Shown here in pieces: positions 35,151 to 43,857 of a stretch of DNA of 64,000 bases. The notes under the pieces are model-generated. The model was not told where the DNA came from. It saw only the letters and a program-made list of their open reading frames with translations, and did no database searches. The DNA is from Campylobacter showae CSUNSWCD (GTDB taxonomy: Bacteria; Campylobacterota; Campylobacteria; Campylobacterales; Campylobacteraceae), in the NCBI RefSeq assembly GCF_000313615.1, contig NZ_AMZQ01000001.1:310001-374000 (forward strand). The letters are read 5' to 3'. The position numbers and the translations under genes were made by a program. Position 1 is the stretch's first letter. Each line of letters starts with the position of its first letter.

Positions 35151-35617
35151 GCGTATCCAGACGCGAACTATTTACTAAATTTTTGGGCGGCAAAACCGCT
35201 CAAAAATTTATCGCTCCGCCTTATTTTTGCGGCGAATTTAATTGTGTGGATTGCGAAGCGCCTTGCGTTAGCGCTTGCGACAGAGAGCTTTTGAATTTTG
35301 AAAACGAGAGAGTAAATTTTAAATTTAAGTCCTTGGGGTGCAACTTTTGTAAAGAGTGTGCGCTCGCTTGCGAAGAGGCGGGACGAGAGGTTTTAAATTT
35401 AAAATTCGCGACTAAAATCGAAGCTAAAATTTTTATCGACGTGCATAGTTGTCTTGCATGGAACGGCACGATTTGCTGTAGTTGCCAGGACGTTTGCAAA
35501 TTTAGAGCGATCGATTTTTTAGGCGTTTTTCGTCCGAGTATAAATCAAAAATGCGTCGGCTGCGCGCAGTGTATGGAAGTTTGCTTCGCAAATAGTATCA
35601 AAATGGAGGCGTTATGA
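35147..35617 (+). CDS. napF: NapF ferredoxin-type maturation protein
   Basis: The 156-residue cytoplasmic protein begins at a GTG that overlaps the napB stop. It has Cys clusters CVDCEAPCVSACD, CNFCKECALACEE, CCSCQDVCK and CVGCAQCMEVCF for [4Fe-4S] centres. NapF is thought to help assemble the Fe-S cluster of NapA before export. It ends overlapping napL. Confidence 0.93.
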   Translation: MSVSRRELFTKFLGGKTAQKFIAPPYFCGEFNCVDCEAPCVSACDRELLNFENERVNFKFKSLGCNFCKECALACEEAGREVLNLKFATKIEAKIFIDVHSCLAWNGTICCSCQDVCKFRAIDFLGVFRPSINQKCVGCAQCMEVCFANSIKMEAL

Positions 35618-36585
35618 GAAAATTTATTTTATTTTTTACGGCGATTTTTTGCTTAAATTTGACCGTAAATTTGACGGCGGCACCGCTTGAGATATCACAA
35701 CCTGATAAGGTCATAAAAGCCGGCGCAAACGTGATAAGCTCAAATTTGATAGATGAAATTTTATATCTGGGCACGGACGGTAGCGAGCTTGATATCTACG
35801 ACATAAAGGCAGATAAATTTTTGGAACCGATCAAATTTCGCACGGTCAAAACGCACTTTAGCGACGAAGAGCCAGCAAAAATTTTTAGCATCGACCGGCT
35901 GGGCGACATGCTTTTGGTTTTAACTGAGATGGATTACAACGAGCGCTATTTGTATGTTTTTAAAAAAGAAAACGATAGCTGGAACGAGGTTAGCAATATG
36001 CACCTAGCCAACAAATCCGCTAAAAAAGCCTTTTTCATAGATGAAAAAACGGCGGTAGTATCGGACTTTGGCAATGAAATTTACTATATCGACCTAGAGA
36101 GTAAGAAAGCGGTCTTTAAACATAAATTTTCCATCGCGCTTTATGTGGATTTTGAGATCAACAAAACCCGCGACAAAATCGCTATCGGAGCCGAAAGCGG
36201 CGTAATTTATGTCTATAATCTAAAAACTCGCCAAACCGAGCAGACTCTAAATTTCTTTAAAGACAACATGTATGACATCGACTATAAAAATGACGTCGTA
36301 GCCGTTGGTAGCATCGACAAACAAGCGGGTGTTTTTAACGGCTCGATGAGTTATTTTAAGGCCGATTTTATTGTTTATGCGACGGGGCTTAGCGATGACG
36401 CCAAAACGCTAGCGTATATGAACGGCGAAGAGAGCGATATCCTGGTCTACGACATCGCAAGCAAAACAAAACTCGCGACCATAAAAACCGGACAGCAAAT
36501 TTTAAATGAAATTTACCTCTCCGATAACGGTAGGCTAATCAGCGTCGCGTACGAAAAAGAGGTTAAATTTTGGAGCGTAAAATGA
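35614..36585 (+). CDS. napL: NapL, periplasmic beta-propeller-like protein
   Basis: The 323-residue product has a signal peptide (MRKFILFFTAIFCLNLTVNL). The body has WD-like repeats rich in D-x-x-x-x and IYVYNLKTRQTEQTL patterns. NapL is specific to epsilonproteobacterial nap operons and its role is not established. Position and overlaps (four bases on each side) support the assignment. Confidence 0.88.
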   Translation: MRKFILFFTAIFCLNLTVNLTAAPLEISQPDKVIKAGANVISSNLIDEILYLGTDGSELDIYDIKADKFLEPIKFRTVKTHFSDEEPAKIFSIDRLGDMLLVLTEMDYNERYLYVFKKENDSWNEVSNMHLANKSAKKAFFIDEKTAVVSDFGNEIYYIDLESKKAVFKHKFSIALYVDFEINKTRDKIAIGAESGVIYVYNLKTRQTEQTLNFFKDNMYDIDYKNDVVAVGSIDKQAGVFNGSMSYFKADFIVYATGLSDDAKTLAYMNGEESDILVYDIASKTKLATIKTGQQILNEIYLSDNGRLISVAYEKEVKFWSVK

Positions 36586-36929
36586 ATATATCAAGTGCGA
36601 TAGTATATACCAAAGACGGAAACGAAGCTGCCGAAGTAGCTAAAAGAATCGATCAAGTAAAAGGCTGTGAGGTCATCGCCGCGCAAGATGGCAAGATTGT
36701 AGTCGTGATGAGCGCGGAAAATTTAGACGGCGAGATAGAGCTCTTTAAGGCGCTAGAAGGCGTCGAGGGCGTCGCAGGAGCCGCGATGATATACAGCTAT
36801 CAAGAGGATTTGCAACAAGATATCGAAAGCATCAAAAAAAGCGGCAAGATAAGCGAAATTTTACTTGACGAAAATATCGACGCTAAGGATATCGTATATA
36901 ACGGCCACGTCGGCGATAGGGTAAAATAA
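36582..36929 (+). CDS. napD: NapD chaperone for NapA
   Basis: The 115-residue cytoplasmic protein starts MNISSAIVYTKDGNEAAEVA at an ATG overlapping the napL stop. It has the small ferredoxin-like fold of NapD, which binds the Tat signal of NapA. It is the last gene of the operon. A slightly longer frame (four residues) is open but unneeded. Confidence 0.93.
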   Translation: MNISSAIVYTKDGNEAAEVAKRIDQVKGCEVIAAQDGKIVVVMSAENLDGEIELFKALEGVEGVAGAAMIYSYQEDLQQDIESIKKSGKISEILLDENIDAKDIVYNGHVGDRVK

Positions 36930-36998
36930 TTTTTTACCCGTTAACTTTATCCTAAATTTGACGATATATAATATAGAATAAAATCTAAAGGATAAAAA

Positions 36999-37634
36999 AT
37001 GCAAAGCATGAACGGCTTACCCCAAAATCTATACATCCCGCAACCTCGCTACGACGTACAGAACGTCCAAAACTCGGCAAGCGTAGATCAAAACGAAAAT
37101 ATCAAAAGAATGCAAGAAGCCTATGCAAATATCGACGTAAAGCAGCTAACAAATAGCTATTTGTCGCATTTTCAGGCTAGGGCTGATTCAAATGCGAGCT
37201 CAAATTTCTTGTCTCAAGTTTCGGCCTTTAACGGCTCTGCAAAATTTAGCGACATTTTCGGCGCTCAAAACAAAAGTATAAATTCTCTAAACGATATCTT
37301 GTCCGGCGTCGATTTTAAATCTATCGGCTACGAGGGCAAACCTATAACACAACTAAGCCAAAGCGAAGCCAGCGATCTAGTGAGCGAGAATGGATTTTTC
37401 GGTATCACAAATACTGCGGATAGGATTTCAAATTTTATCATTAGCGCCGCAGGAGACGACTTGCAAAAGCTAGAAGCTGGAAAAGAAGGCATGCTAAGGG
37501 GCTTTAAAGAGGCTGAGAAAATTTGGGGCAGCGAGTTGCCTGAAATTTCGCAAAAGACGATAGAAAAAGCAACGCAAGCCGTAGATAAAAGAATAGCCGA
37601 ACTTGGCGGGAATGTCCTTAGTGTTCAGGCTTAA
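36999..37634 (+). CDS. hypothetical protein (211 aa)
   Basis: A 211-residue soluble protein with a disordered, Asn/Gln-rich N-terminus and a C-terminal conserved-looking block (GKPITQLSQSEASDLVSENG, GITNTADRISNFI and EGMLRGFKEAEKIWG). Databases sometimes give similar Campylobacter proteins unsupported hydrogenase names; nothing here supports such a role. No signal peptide. AAAGGA precedes the ATG. The next gene overlaps its 3' end by 23 bases. Confidence 0.75.
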   Translation: MQSMNGLPQNLYIPQPRYDVQNVQNSASVDQNENIKRMQEAYANIDVKQLTNSYLSHFQARADSNASSNFLSQVSAFNGSAKFSDIFGAQNKSINSLNDILSGVDFKSIGYEGKPITQLSQSEASDLVSENGFFGITNTADRISNFIISAAGDDLQKLEAGKEGMLRGFKEAEKIWGSELPEISQKTIEKATQAVDKRIAELGGNVLSVQA

Positions 37635-38088
37635 GTTTTTAAATTTAGCCACCGTTTTGCTGGTTTTTAGTGGTTGCGCTTTTTTTGAGCAAAAATCGCC
37701 ACCAAAAGTCGTCCAAAAACCAGTCGTCCAAAAACCTGCGCCGGTTAAAGGTTCTTTACGCGGCGTGATATCAAGCGTAACCTACGACGGCGGCAAATAC
37801 TGCTATGATATAAAATCAATCGACGTATCAAACGGCAAGCTACCTAGCGGCAAGTACTGTGCGGATAAATTTTACTTTTCCGGCGGAGATACCGTCTATG
37901 CAAGCGTTTCGGGCGGACTCATCACTGAAATGCTGCTCATAAAAAGCGGAACGCACTACGTTACGCATAAAGTAAATAAAACGCCGAAATTTAAAAGTAC
38001 AAGTCCTGCAAAAAGCCCACAACAGCAAGAAAGTAATAAAAAAATTCTAATCGAAGTTCCAAAAAGTGAAAATATCAGCTTTGATTAG
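37612..38088 (+). CDS. putative lipoprotein (158 aa)
   Basis: From the ATG at 37612 the product starts MSLVFRLKFLNLATVLLVFS, followed by the lipobox FSGC and a short PVVQKP repeat. A compact beta domain with one Cys pair (YCYDIKSID and KYCADKFY) comes next, then a basic C-terminus. A later GTG at 37621 is also possible. It overlaps the previous gene in another frame. Probably anchored to the inner or outer membrane; function unknown. Confidence 0.75.
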   Translation: MSLVFRLKFLNLATVLLVFSGCAFFEQKSPPKVVQKPVVQKPAPVKGSLRGVISSVTYDGGKYCYDIKSIDVSNGKLPSGKYCADKFYFSGGDTVYASVSGGLITEMLLIKSGTHYVTHKVNKTPKFKSTSPAKSPQQQESNKKILIEVPKSENISFD

Positions 38089-38151
38089 CCGTTGATTTAC
38101 CGAAATATTTTATAATTCTCACAAGCAATCAAAGTTAGAACTCCTTTTAAG

Positions 38152-38176
38152 AAGGGGATGTGCGTCCCCTTTTTTA
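38152..38176 (+). terminator. terminator after the lipoprotein gene
   Basis: AAGGGGA (38152-38158) pairs with TCCCCTT (38165-38171) and a T tract follows. Confidence 0.88.
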
Positions 38177-38391
38177 TCTTTTTATTTCGCAAAAATCCTT
38201 GAAATTAAGCTTTCATATTTAAGCTTTGTTGGTAGTATTCTTATTTTAATAATATTAAGTATCAAAAACAGCCTTATAACAGCTTGATATATTCGTGTTT
38301 TATGATTATTTATGTTAAATTTTTGCATTAAGCTTACCACGACCGATTTTGTGCTAGAATTACGCTAATCAACTTTTATAAAGGAGAACTT

Positions 38392-39579
38392 ATGAAACTC
38401 GCTAAAATTTCTTTAGCTGCTTTGGTTGCGCTAGGCGCTTTCTCTACTTTAAATGCTACTCCGCTTGAAGAAGCTATTAAAGATGTAGATTTTTCTGGAT
38501 TTGCAAGATATAGATATACTCACAATAAAGCCCACTGGAATGGTATGCCAGGCGCATTCAACAAAAATAATGCAAATCATAACTTCAGATTTGTAGGTAC
38601 TTTTAAGGCTGCTCTTGACGACAATTTCTTTGGTGTTTTGGGTCTAAGATACGCAGCAAGTGACGGCTCTGGATTTAATGGCGATACCACCAATACTACA
38701 AGCTCATTTGGTGTAAGAGAATTTTATCTTGGCTACAACATAAACAATACTACAATAACAGCTGGTAAGCAATTTGTTAAAACATATTTTGACGATGATT
38801 TGGTAGGAACTGGCTTAAGAGTACAAAACACTGATATATCAGGTCTTACTTTGGTTGGTGTTGCTTTTGACGCACTTGAAACCGATAGCATTGACTATGA
38901 CGGTCGACTACTATCAGGCTTAGCAGGATCAAAAAGCCTTAACTACTATGGCGTGGGTGCAATGGGAAGCTATGATCCTGTAAACTTTAAAGCTTGGTGG
39001 GCATATCTTGAGGATACCGCAAATTTATTTGCAGCTGATGCGGCTTTGAAATTTGACCTAGATGCAGTAAAACTAGGCTTACAAGCACAATATGTTCACA
39101 ATGAGTCGGACGACAATAACTTTGGCGATGCAAATTTCTTTGCAGCTAAAGGTGATGTAGGATTTGCCGGAGTCGGTTTAAATGCTGGTTATATCTACTA
39201 TAAGGCCAAAGACGATAAAAAATCTTTCGTAACTGTTGAAGATAACGGCAAATTAATCAATCCGGGCAAATTACTTAACTCTGTAATGAACGGTAGCGCT
39301 CAATACTACAACAATATCAAAGACAAAAACGACTATTGGTTTGTCGGAGCGTCATATAAATTTAACGAGTTTGGCTTGTATGCTAACTATATAGACGGTA
39401 AGGGCTATAGCTATAGATACAATAAGAGAGTTGATAGAGACGAGTGGAACGTCGGCGGTAGCTATGCTTACAGCAAAAAGCTTAATTTCTCTACATTCTA
39501 TGCAGCGGCTAAAGAAAAAGACGGAGACAGTAAAAATAAACACGATCGTATAAGATTTGAGGCTAAATACAGCTTCTAA
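38392..39579 (+). CDS. major outer-membrane porin (Campylobacter MOMP type), copy 1
   Basis: The 395-residue product has a signal peptide (MKLAKISLAALVALGAFSTL) and then TPLEEAIKDVDFSGFARYRY, the N-terminus of Campylobacter MOMP/PorA porins. Alternating beta strands follow, and the C-terminus is RFEAKYSF, ending in the Phe recognised by the Bam machinery. Codons are of the highly expressed type with low GC. AAGGAGA precedes the ATG. A paralog lies 0.8 kb downstream. The loops differ strongly, as expected of exposed regions. Confidence 0.92.
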   Translation: MKLAKISLAALVALGAFSTLNATPLEEAIKDVDFSGFARYRYTHNKAHWNGMPGAFNKNNANHNFRFVGTFKAALDDNFFGVLGLRYAASDGSGFNGDTTNTTSSFGVREFYLGYNINNTTITAGKQFVKTYFDDDLVGTGLRVQNTDISGLTLVGVAFDALETDSIDYDGRLLSGLAGSKSLNYYGVGAMGSYDPVNFKAWWAYLEDTANLFAADAALKFDLDAVKLGLQAQYVHNESDDNNFGDANFFAAKGDVGFAGVGLNAGYIYYKAKDDKKSFVTVEDNGKLINPGKLLNSVMNGSAQYYNNIKDKNDYWFVGASYKFNEFGLYANYIDGKGYSYRYNKRVDRDEWNVGGSYAYSKKLNFSTFYAAAKEKDGDSKNKHDRIRFEAKYSF

Positions 39580-39603
39580 TCAAAAAAGCTTGTTTTATGC
39601 TAT

Positions 39604-39638
39604 AATCCCAAGCAAAATTTCCCTTGCTTGGGATTTTT
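39604..39638 (+). terminator. terminator of porin copy 1
   Basis: Perfect 12-bp stem AATCCCAAGCAA / TTGCTTGGGATT (39604-39615 with 39624-39635) followed by T residues. A TATAAT at 39601-39606 overlaps the left arm and could serve as a -10 box for the cytochrome gene. Confidence 0.88.
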
Positions 39639-39660
39639 AAATTTATCAAAAAGGTTTTTC

Positions 39661-40224
39661 ATGAAATTTATGCATTTTTCGCTTTTAGCATGTCTTTTGA
39701 CTTTTTCTTTAAATGCTGCAGACGAGCCGAGTTATATATTCGAGGCAAAGGGTGAATTTGCAAAAGAGCTAAAAAGTTTGGTAGAAAAATATTCTAAAGA
39801 CGAAAATATAAGTATAAATGTCTATGAAAAAGCTCCTGAGACTGATAGTGGCGGCAAGTTTTTAAATATCGGCGTAGATAGCAAAAGAAGATATAGTGTA
39901 GAAAAAGGTCGCGAACTGTATGCTAAAAATTGCGCTTCTTGTCACGGCGAAGATGGAAACAAAAGAGCTTATGGCACATCCAAAAAGTTAACTGAAGTAA
40001 GTGCAGAGGAGATAGAGGCTGCTTTTTCCGGCTATTTAAATGATTCTGATTATGGTGGAAATATGAGAAATCTAATGAAAACAGTTGCCGCCAAAACAAA
40101 ATATAGCGACCTAGGAGCGATTATTGCCTTTTTAAAGGGTAAGGATGCTTTGCAATACAAAGGAAGCGAACAAGAAAACTCTGATGTCTCCACTACTCCT
40201 ACACAAGGAAGTTACCTAAAATAA
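39661..40224 (+). CDS. c-type cytochrome (single haem)
   Basis: The 187-residue product has a signal peptide (MKFMHFSLLACLLTFSLNAA), a long N-terminal extension, and one haem site CASCHGEDG with a downstream Met (GGNMRNLMK) as probable sixth ligand. This is a class I periplasmic cytochrome c of unknown partner. It lies between two porin paralogs, each with its own terminator, so it is probably transcribed alone. Confidence 0.88.
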   Translation: MKFMHFSLLACLLTFSLNAADEPSYIFEAKGEFAKELKSLVEKYSKDENISINVYEKAPETDSGGKFLNIGVDSKRRYSVEKGRELYAKNCASCHGEDGNKRAYGTSKKLTEVSAEEIEAAFSGYLNDSDYGGNMRNLMKTVAAKTKYSDLGAIIAFLKGKDALQYKGSEQENSDVSTTPTQGSYLK

Positions 40225-40404
40225 CCAAATTTGCCGAGTTGTCTCGCTCGGCATCTTAAAAAATCACTACAAATTTTAATCCTACTAATATATTTTGGTA
40301 AACACTCGGTAATATCTCTAAAAAATATAAAAATTTTTAAGCTTGTTAAAGGTTATTTTATGCTAATATTCCAAAATATTTGATTTTATTTGAGGAGAAT
40401 ACAA

Positions 40405-41595
40405 ATGAAGATTGCTAAAATTTCATTGGCAGCTTTGGTTGCACTAGGTGCTTTTTCAACCGTAGCGAGTGCTACACCTCTTGAGGAAGCTATTAAAAAC
40501 GTAGACCTTTCAGGATATGCTAGATATAGATATAACAACGTAGCAGTCAAAAATGCTAATGGCGTGAAAGATAATACTATTGCACATCATCAGTTTAAGT
40601 CAGAATTTTCTTTTAAAGCCGCGCTTGATGATAATTTCTTTGGTGTTTTAACGCTTAGATATAATTCCAACGACAGCTCAGCTTATAATGCGGATGGACG
40701 CAGTGATACGACTGATACGACAAGTCCATTTAACGTAAAAGAATTTTATCTTGGATATAACGTAGGTAACACTACAATAACTGCAGGTAAACAAACCATA
40801 GGTTCATTCTTTACCGATGATGCTGTAGGTACTGGCGTTAGGGTTGAAAACAGAGATATCACAGGCTTGACTCTAACTGCATTTGCATTTGATGCACTAG
40901 AGAATAACGGCGAGAGCGATGGTGCTATTTATAATAACGTTCCTGGTATATTCAATAACAACCTTTATGCGGTAGCAGCTATCGGCTCTTACGATCCAGT
41001 AAGCTTCCAGCTATGGTATGCGTCTTTGATTGACTCTGTTAACCTTATCATAGGCGACGTAAACTTTAGCCTTAACATCACTGATGATGTGAATATTGGC
41101 GCCCAAGTTCAATATGCACACGCTGATATAGATAATAATGTTGGCGTAAACTACAAAGATACAGATTTTTATGCAACAGAGTTAGGTACTAAAGTTTTTG
41201 GTGCTGACGTAGCTGCTGGTTATATCGGATATAAAGTTCATGACAAAGAAAAAGGTTTTGTAAGCCTAGAGGATCAAGGTTCATTTATAGATGTGGGTGA
41301 GATAAAATCTGCTCTTGACTATACTGCTCTTGAAGGTAAAGCTAACTTCTGGTTCTTGAAAGCAGGATACACTTTTGCTGATAAATTTAGAGTCGGTGGC
41401 GATTATTCTAATGGTAAAGTTAAACTTGCTTCAGGCGATAAAGAGAAATATCAAGAGTATGTAGCAAGACTAACTTATGACTATAGTGCTAAACTTCAGT
41501 TCTCAAGCTTCTATGCGTATGAGATTAACAAGCACCAAGATGACTCAAAAGATAAAACTAAACAGCTAAGATTCCAAGCTAAATACACATTCTGA
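40405..41595 (+). CDS. major outer-membrane porin (Campylobacter MOMP type), copy 2
   Basis: The 396-residue paralog of copy 1 starts MKIAKISLAALVALGAFSTV and then TPLEEAIKNVDLSGYARYRY. It ends RFQAKYTF. Signal peptide, strand pattern and terminal Phe agree with a trimeric porin. The ATG at 40405 follows GAGGAG. Homology with copy 1 is strong in the strands and the signal and poor in loops. A terminator follows at once. Confidence 0.92.
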   Translation: MKIAKISLAALVALGAFSTVASATPLEEAIKNVDLSGYARYRYNNVAVKNANGVKDNTIAHHQFKSEFSFKAALDDNFFGVLTLRYNSNDSSAYNADGRSDTTDTTSPFNVKEFYLGYNVGNTTITAGKQTIGSFFTDDAVGTGVRVENRDITGLTLTAFAFDALENNGESDGAIYNNVPGIFNNNLYAVAAIGSYDPVSFQLWYASLIDSVNLIIGDVNFSLNITDDVNIGAQVQYAHADIDNNVGVNYKDTDFYATELGTKVFGADVAAGYIGYKVHDKEKGFVSLEDQGSFIDVGEIKSALDYTALEGKANFWFLKAGYTFADKFRVGGDYSNGKVKLASGDKEKYQEYVARLTYDYSAKLQFSSFYAYEINKHQDDSKDKTKQLRFQAKYTF

Positions 41596-41601
41596 TTTTA
41601 A

Positions 41602-41634
41602 ATATCTCGGGTTTATCCCGAGATATCTCCTTTC
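41602..41634 (+). terminator. terminator of porin copy 2
   Basis: ATATCTCGGG (41602-41611) pairs with CCCGAGATAT (41617-41626), followed by a T/C-rich stretch. Confidence 0.82.
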
Positions 41635-42685
41635 TATAGGTCTTTATGTTATACTTTTCAAAAAATAAGGCACAAATCCTTACTTGACTTTTAAAGTTAT
41701 CTAAAAAGTATTTGATAAAATTTGCAATTCTAAACACCCAAATAAAACATCCAAATCACTACATTATATGATAAACTAATTTTAGGCTCAACATAAGGAG
41801 GATTCTCTCTTGTCATCTTTGGTAAAATAAGATAGAAAGTTTTTGTATTTTTACTGTTATTGAGCCCAAATTCACGCTCTTTTAATGAAGCAAAAACTCT
41901 CTTTCTCTTAGACTTCCTGTAGTAACTACGGTGTTGCTACGCTTTAGAGAAGATTCTTTTAAATTTAGACAATCCTAACATAATCCCAAAAATTTTCTCG
42001 ACCTTTTATGTGGTTTTACTGTTGGCTTCTTGCAAAATAGCAAACTAGTTCATTCTTTGAATATTTTACTCTACAACGAGTCTTTGCTCGCTAGTCAACC
42101 TAACCATCATAGGCGTTTCCAACGGTCTCAATAAATTATAGTATCGGTATTAGTCCATTTGTAGAGTAGTTTTTAATTATTTGGGTATAGATCTTGCCGT
42201 CATGCTTTCGCATTCCAAATACATGTGTTTTATTTGCTACTACCTTTCTTGCTTTTAAAAATCTCTATCTTGTCGCTAAAATTACTTATTTTAGCTTCAC
42301 TACGCTCGTTACTCTTTAAGAGCTCGCACTTTTTTGATACTAAAATTCTGATGTTTTTAGTTGTTTTGTTGATTCTTTTTTCTAAGATTTTAGTAAATTC
42401 TGCTATTTTAGTATATTCTATACTAAATGAAAAATATTATAAAATTCTCTAAATTTCGTCTCTGAAATTCTGAAACGAACTATATGCTTATTTTTTAACT
42501 TCACTTGGCTCGTTACTTTTTAAAAATCTAGTTCTCATTGCAACTCAATACTATTTATGTTTGTATTAAGCTCCGTTGAGCTTAAGTTAATTTTTTGGAG
42601 TATTAAGTTTCTGCTTGTTTTGAAAATGTTAAAGACAACTAAGTTGATATTTTGTAGAAATTAAAATTTGAAAGAAAAAGAATAG
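41635..42685. other. 1 kb without intact genes; decayed reading frames
   Basis: Six-frame reading gives only broken pieces. On the minus strand, from about 42210 leftward, one frame reads MRKHDGKIYTQIIKNYSTNG before stops, and another reads RPLETPMMVRLTSEQRLVVE. These look like protein but are interrupted, as in a decayed transposase or other mobile gene. The plus-strand frame at 42225-42452 is very Leu/Ile-rich and is judged spurious. No terminal repeats were recognised. Confidence 0.4.
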
Positions 42686-42709
42686 AAAAGGGGCTTACGC
42701 CCCAAAAAT
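42686..42709 (-). terminator. terminator of dps
   Basis: GGGGC/GCCCC (42690-42694 with 42699-42703) around a 4-nt loop, with TTTT following on the minus strand. It begins three bases past the dps stop. Confidence 0.88.
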
Positions 42710-42711
42710 TA

Positions 42712-43149
42712 TTAAGCCAAAGTAGCTTTTAGCATCCAAATAGCTTTTTCATATTTTGCGATTTTGTCTTGCGCCATAGCTACGGTTGTGCTGTCTTTTG
42801 CCTCCTCGGCCACTTCTTCGAGCTTTTTAAATTCGCCCAACAGGTGTTCATACTCGGCCAAAACGCCTTTTAAAACCTCTGTTGGAGTGTAGCTATCTTT
42901 ATTGTCAGTTTTTGGATGCGCTAGTTTGTTTAGCTCTTCCATCTTTGTTATAGCTCTACCACCTAGCTGTATAGCACGCTCAGCGACGTCATCGAATATC
43001 TCTGCCATATCCTCATAAGCTTTCTCGGTGTACTCGTGTACGCTAAAGAACTGAATACCTTTTACATACCAGTGGTAGTCGTGAAATTTAACGAATAACG
43101 CATGAGCGTCGGCCTGGATTTGATTTAATTGAGTAACAACTTTTGACAT
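42712..43149 (-). CDS. dps: Dps-family ferritin-like protein
   Basis: The 145-residue product has the Dps ferroxidase motif FHDYHWYVKG near the N-terminus and the second helix pair with EIFDDVAERAIQLGG. Twelve subunits form a shell that stores iron and protects DNA from peroxide. Length matches the Helicobacter NapA/Campylobacter Dps group. GGAGACA precedes the ATG; a strong terminator follows. Confidence 0.95.
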   Translation of the reverse strand: MSKVVTQLNQIQADAHALFVKFHDYHWYVKGIQFFSVHEYTEKAYEDMAEIFDDVAERAIQLGGRAITKMEELNKLAHPKTDNKDSYTPTEVLKGVLAEYEHLLGEFKKLEEVAEEAKDSTTVAMAQDKIAKYEKAIWMLKATLA

Positions 43150-43833
43150 TTTGTCTCCTTTGATTTGATTTATGGTGAAATTATAGCATATAAAACTTAA
43201 AGAAAAATAATTTGCAAATAATAAAAATTATTGTTTGTGAAGACTTTTTGAGAATTTAGAATATATTACTTTGTCAAGTGTTGATAAAGATTGCTACGGG
43301 GTATAAAATTTTTTTGGATCGACTAGTGGCACGTTCTTTAGTGGGTTTTTAAATTTCACTAAATATGCCAAAAATACCCAAAAAGAAAGTTTTGGTAAAG
43401 TTTAGAAATTTATGTTGCAAATTATAGGATGATATATGGTGGAAGCTGTTAAATTCGTCTATAAACGCGTTTGCCAAATAATATTTATGATCAAACCAGC
43501 GGTATCAAAAAGTAAAATCTAGCAAATTTGCCGATAAATTTTACTGGTACGATTTTAGTAAAGGCTAAAGATTGCGCAATGTCGCACCAAATTTACGCCT
43601 CAAGTTATCAACGCTACTAAAATGAAAAAAGTCGCGTCACAAAGAAGTAGCTTGTTGTATATTTGCCAACATTCGACAAATGCGCATTAAATTTCCGCCT
43701 TAAATATACCAAAAACAAAGCCACGACAAATTTAAACTCAAATTTACCGACGATACCGCAAATTTGAGCCGTCAACTCAAAAAATTACTAGACTAACGGG
43801 GCTTTGTTTGTATACATCTTCGCAAAGCAAAAT
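43150..43833. other. intergenic stretch with a partial ssrA-att-like sequence
   Basis: No gene is seen. At 43429-43446 the 18 bases ATGATATATGGTGGAAGC match the att repeat (ATGATAGATGGTGGAAGC) with one mismatch, including the last ten bases of tmRNA. The rest is AAATTTG-rich DNA without open frames. Confidence 0.5.
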
Positions 43834-43851
43834 CAGCGTAAATTTACGCTG
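43834..43851 (-). terminator. 18-bp perfect palindrome after pgi
   Basis: CAGCGTAAATTTACGCTG is self-complementary over its full length and lies six bases past the pgi stop. ATTTTG follows on the minus strand. Probably the terminator of galU-pgi. Confidence 0.65.
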
Positions 43852-43857
43852 CAGCCT

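Noticed and set aside
42225-42452. 75-residue Leu/Ile-rich plus-strand frame
   Set aside because: Low-complexity hydrophobic translation of AT-rich DNA, no ribosome site and no recognisable domain.
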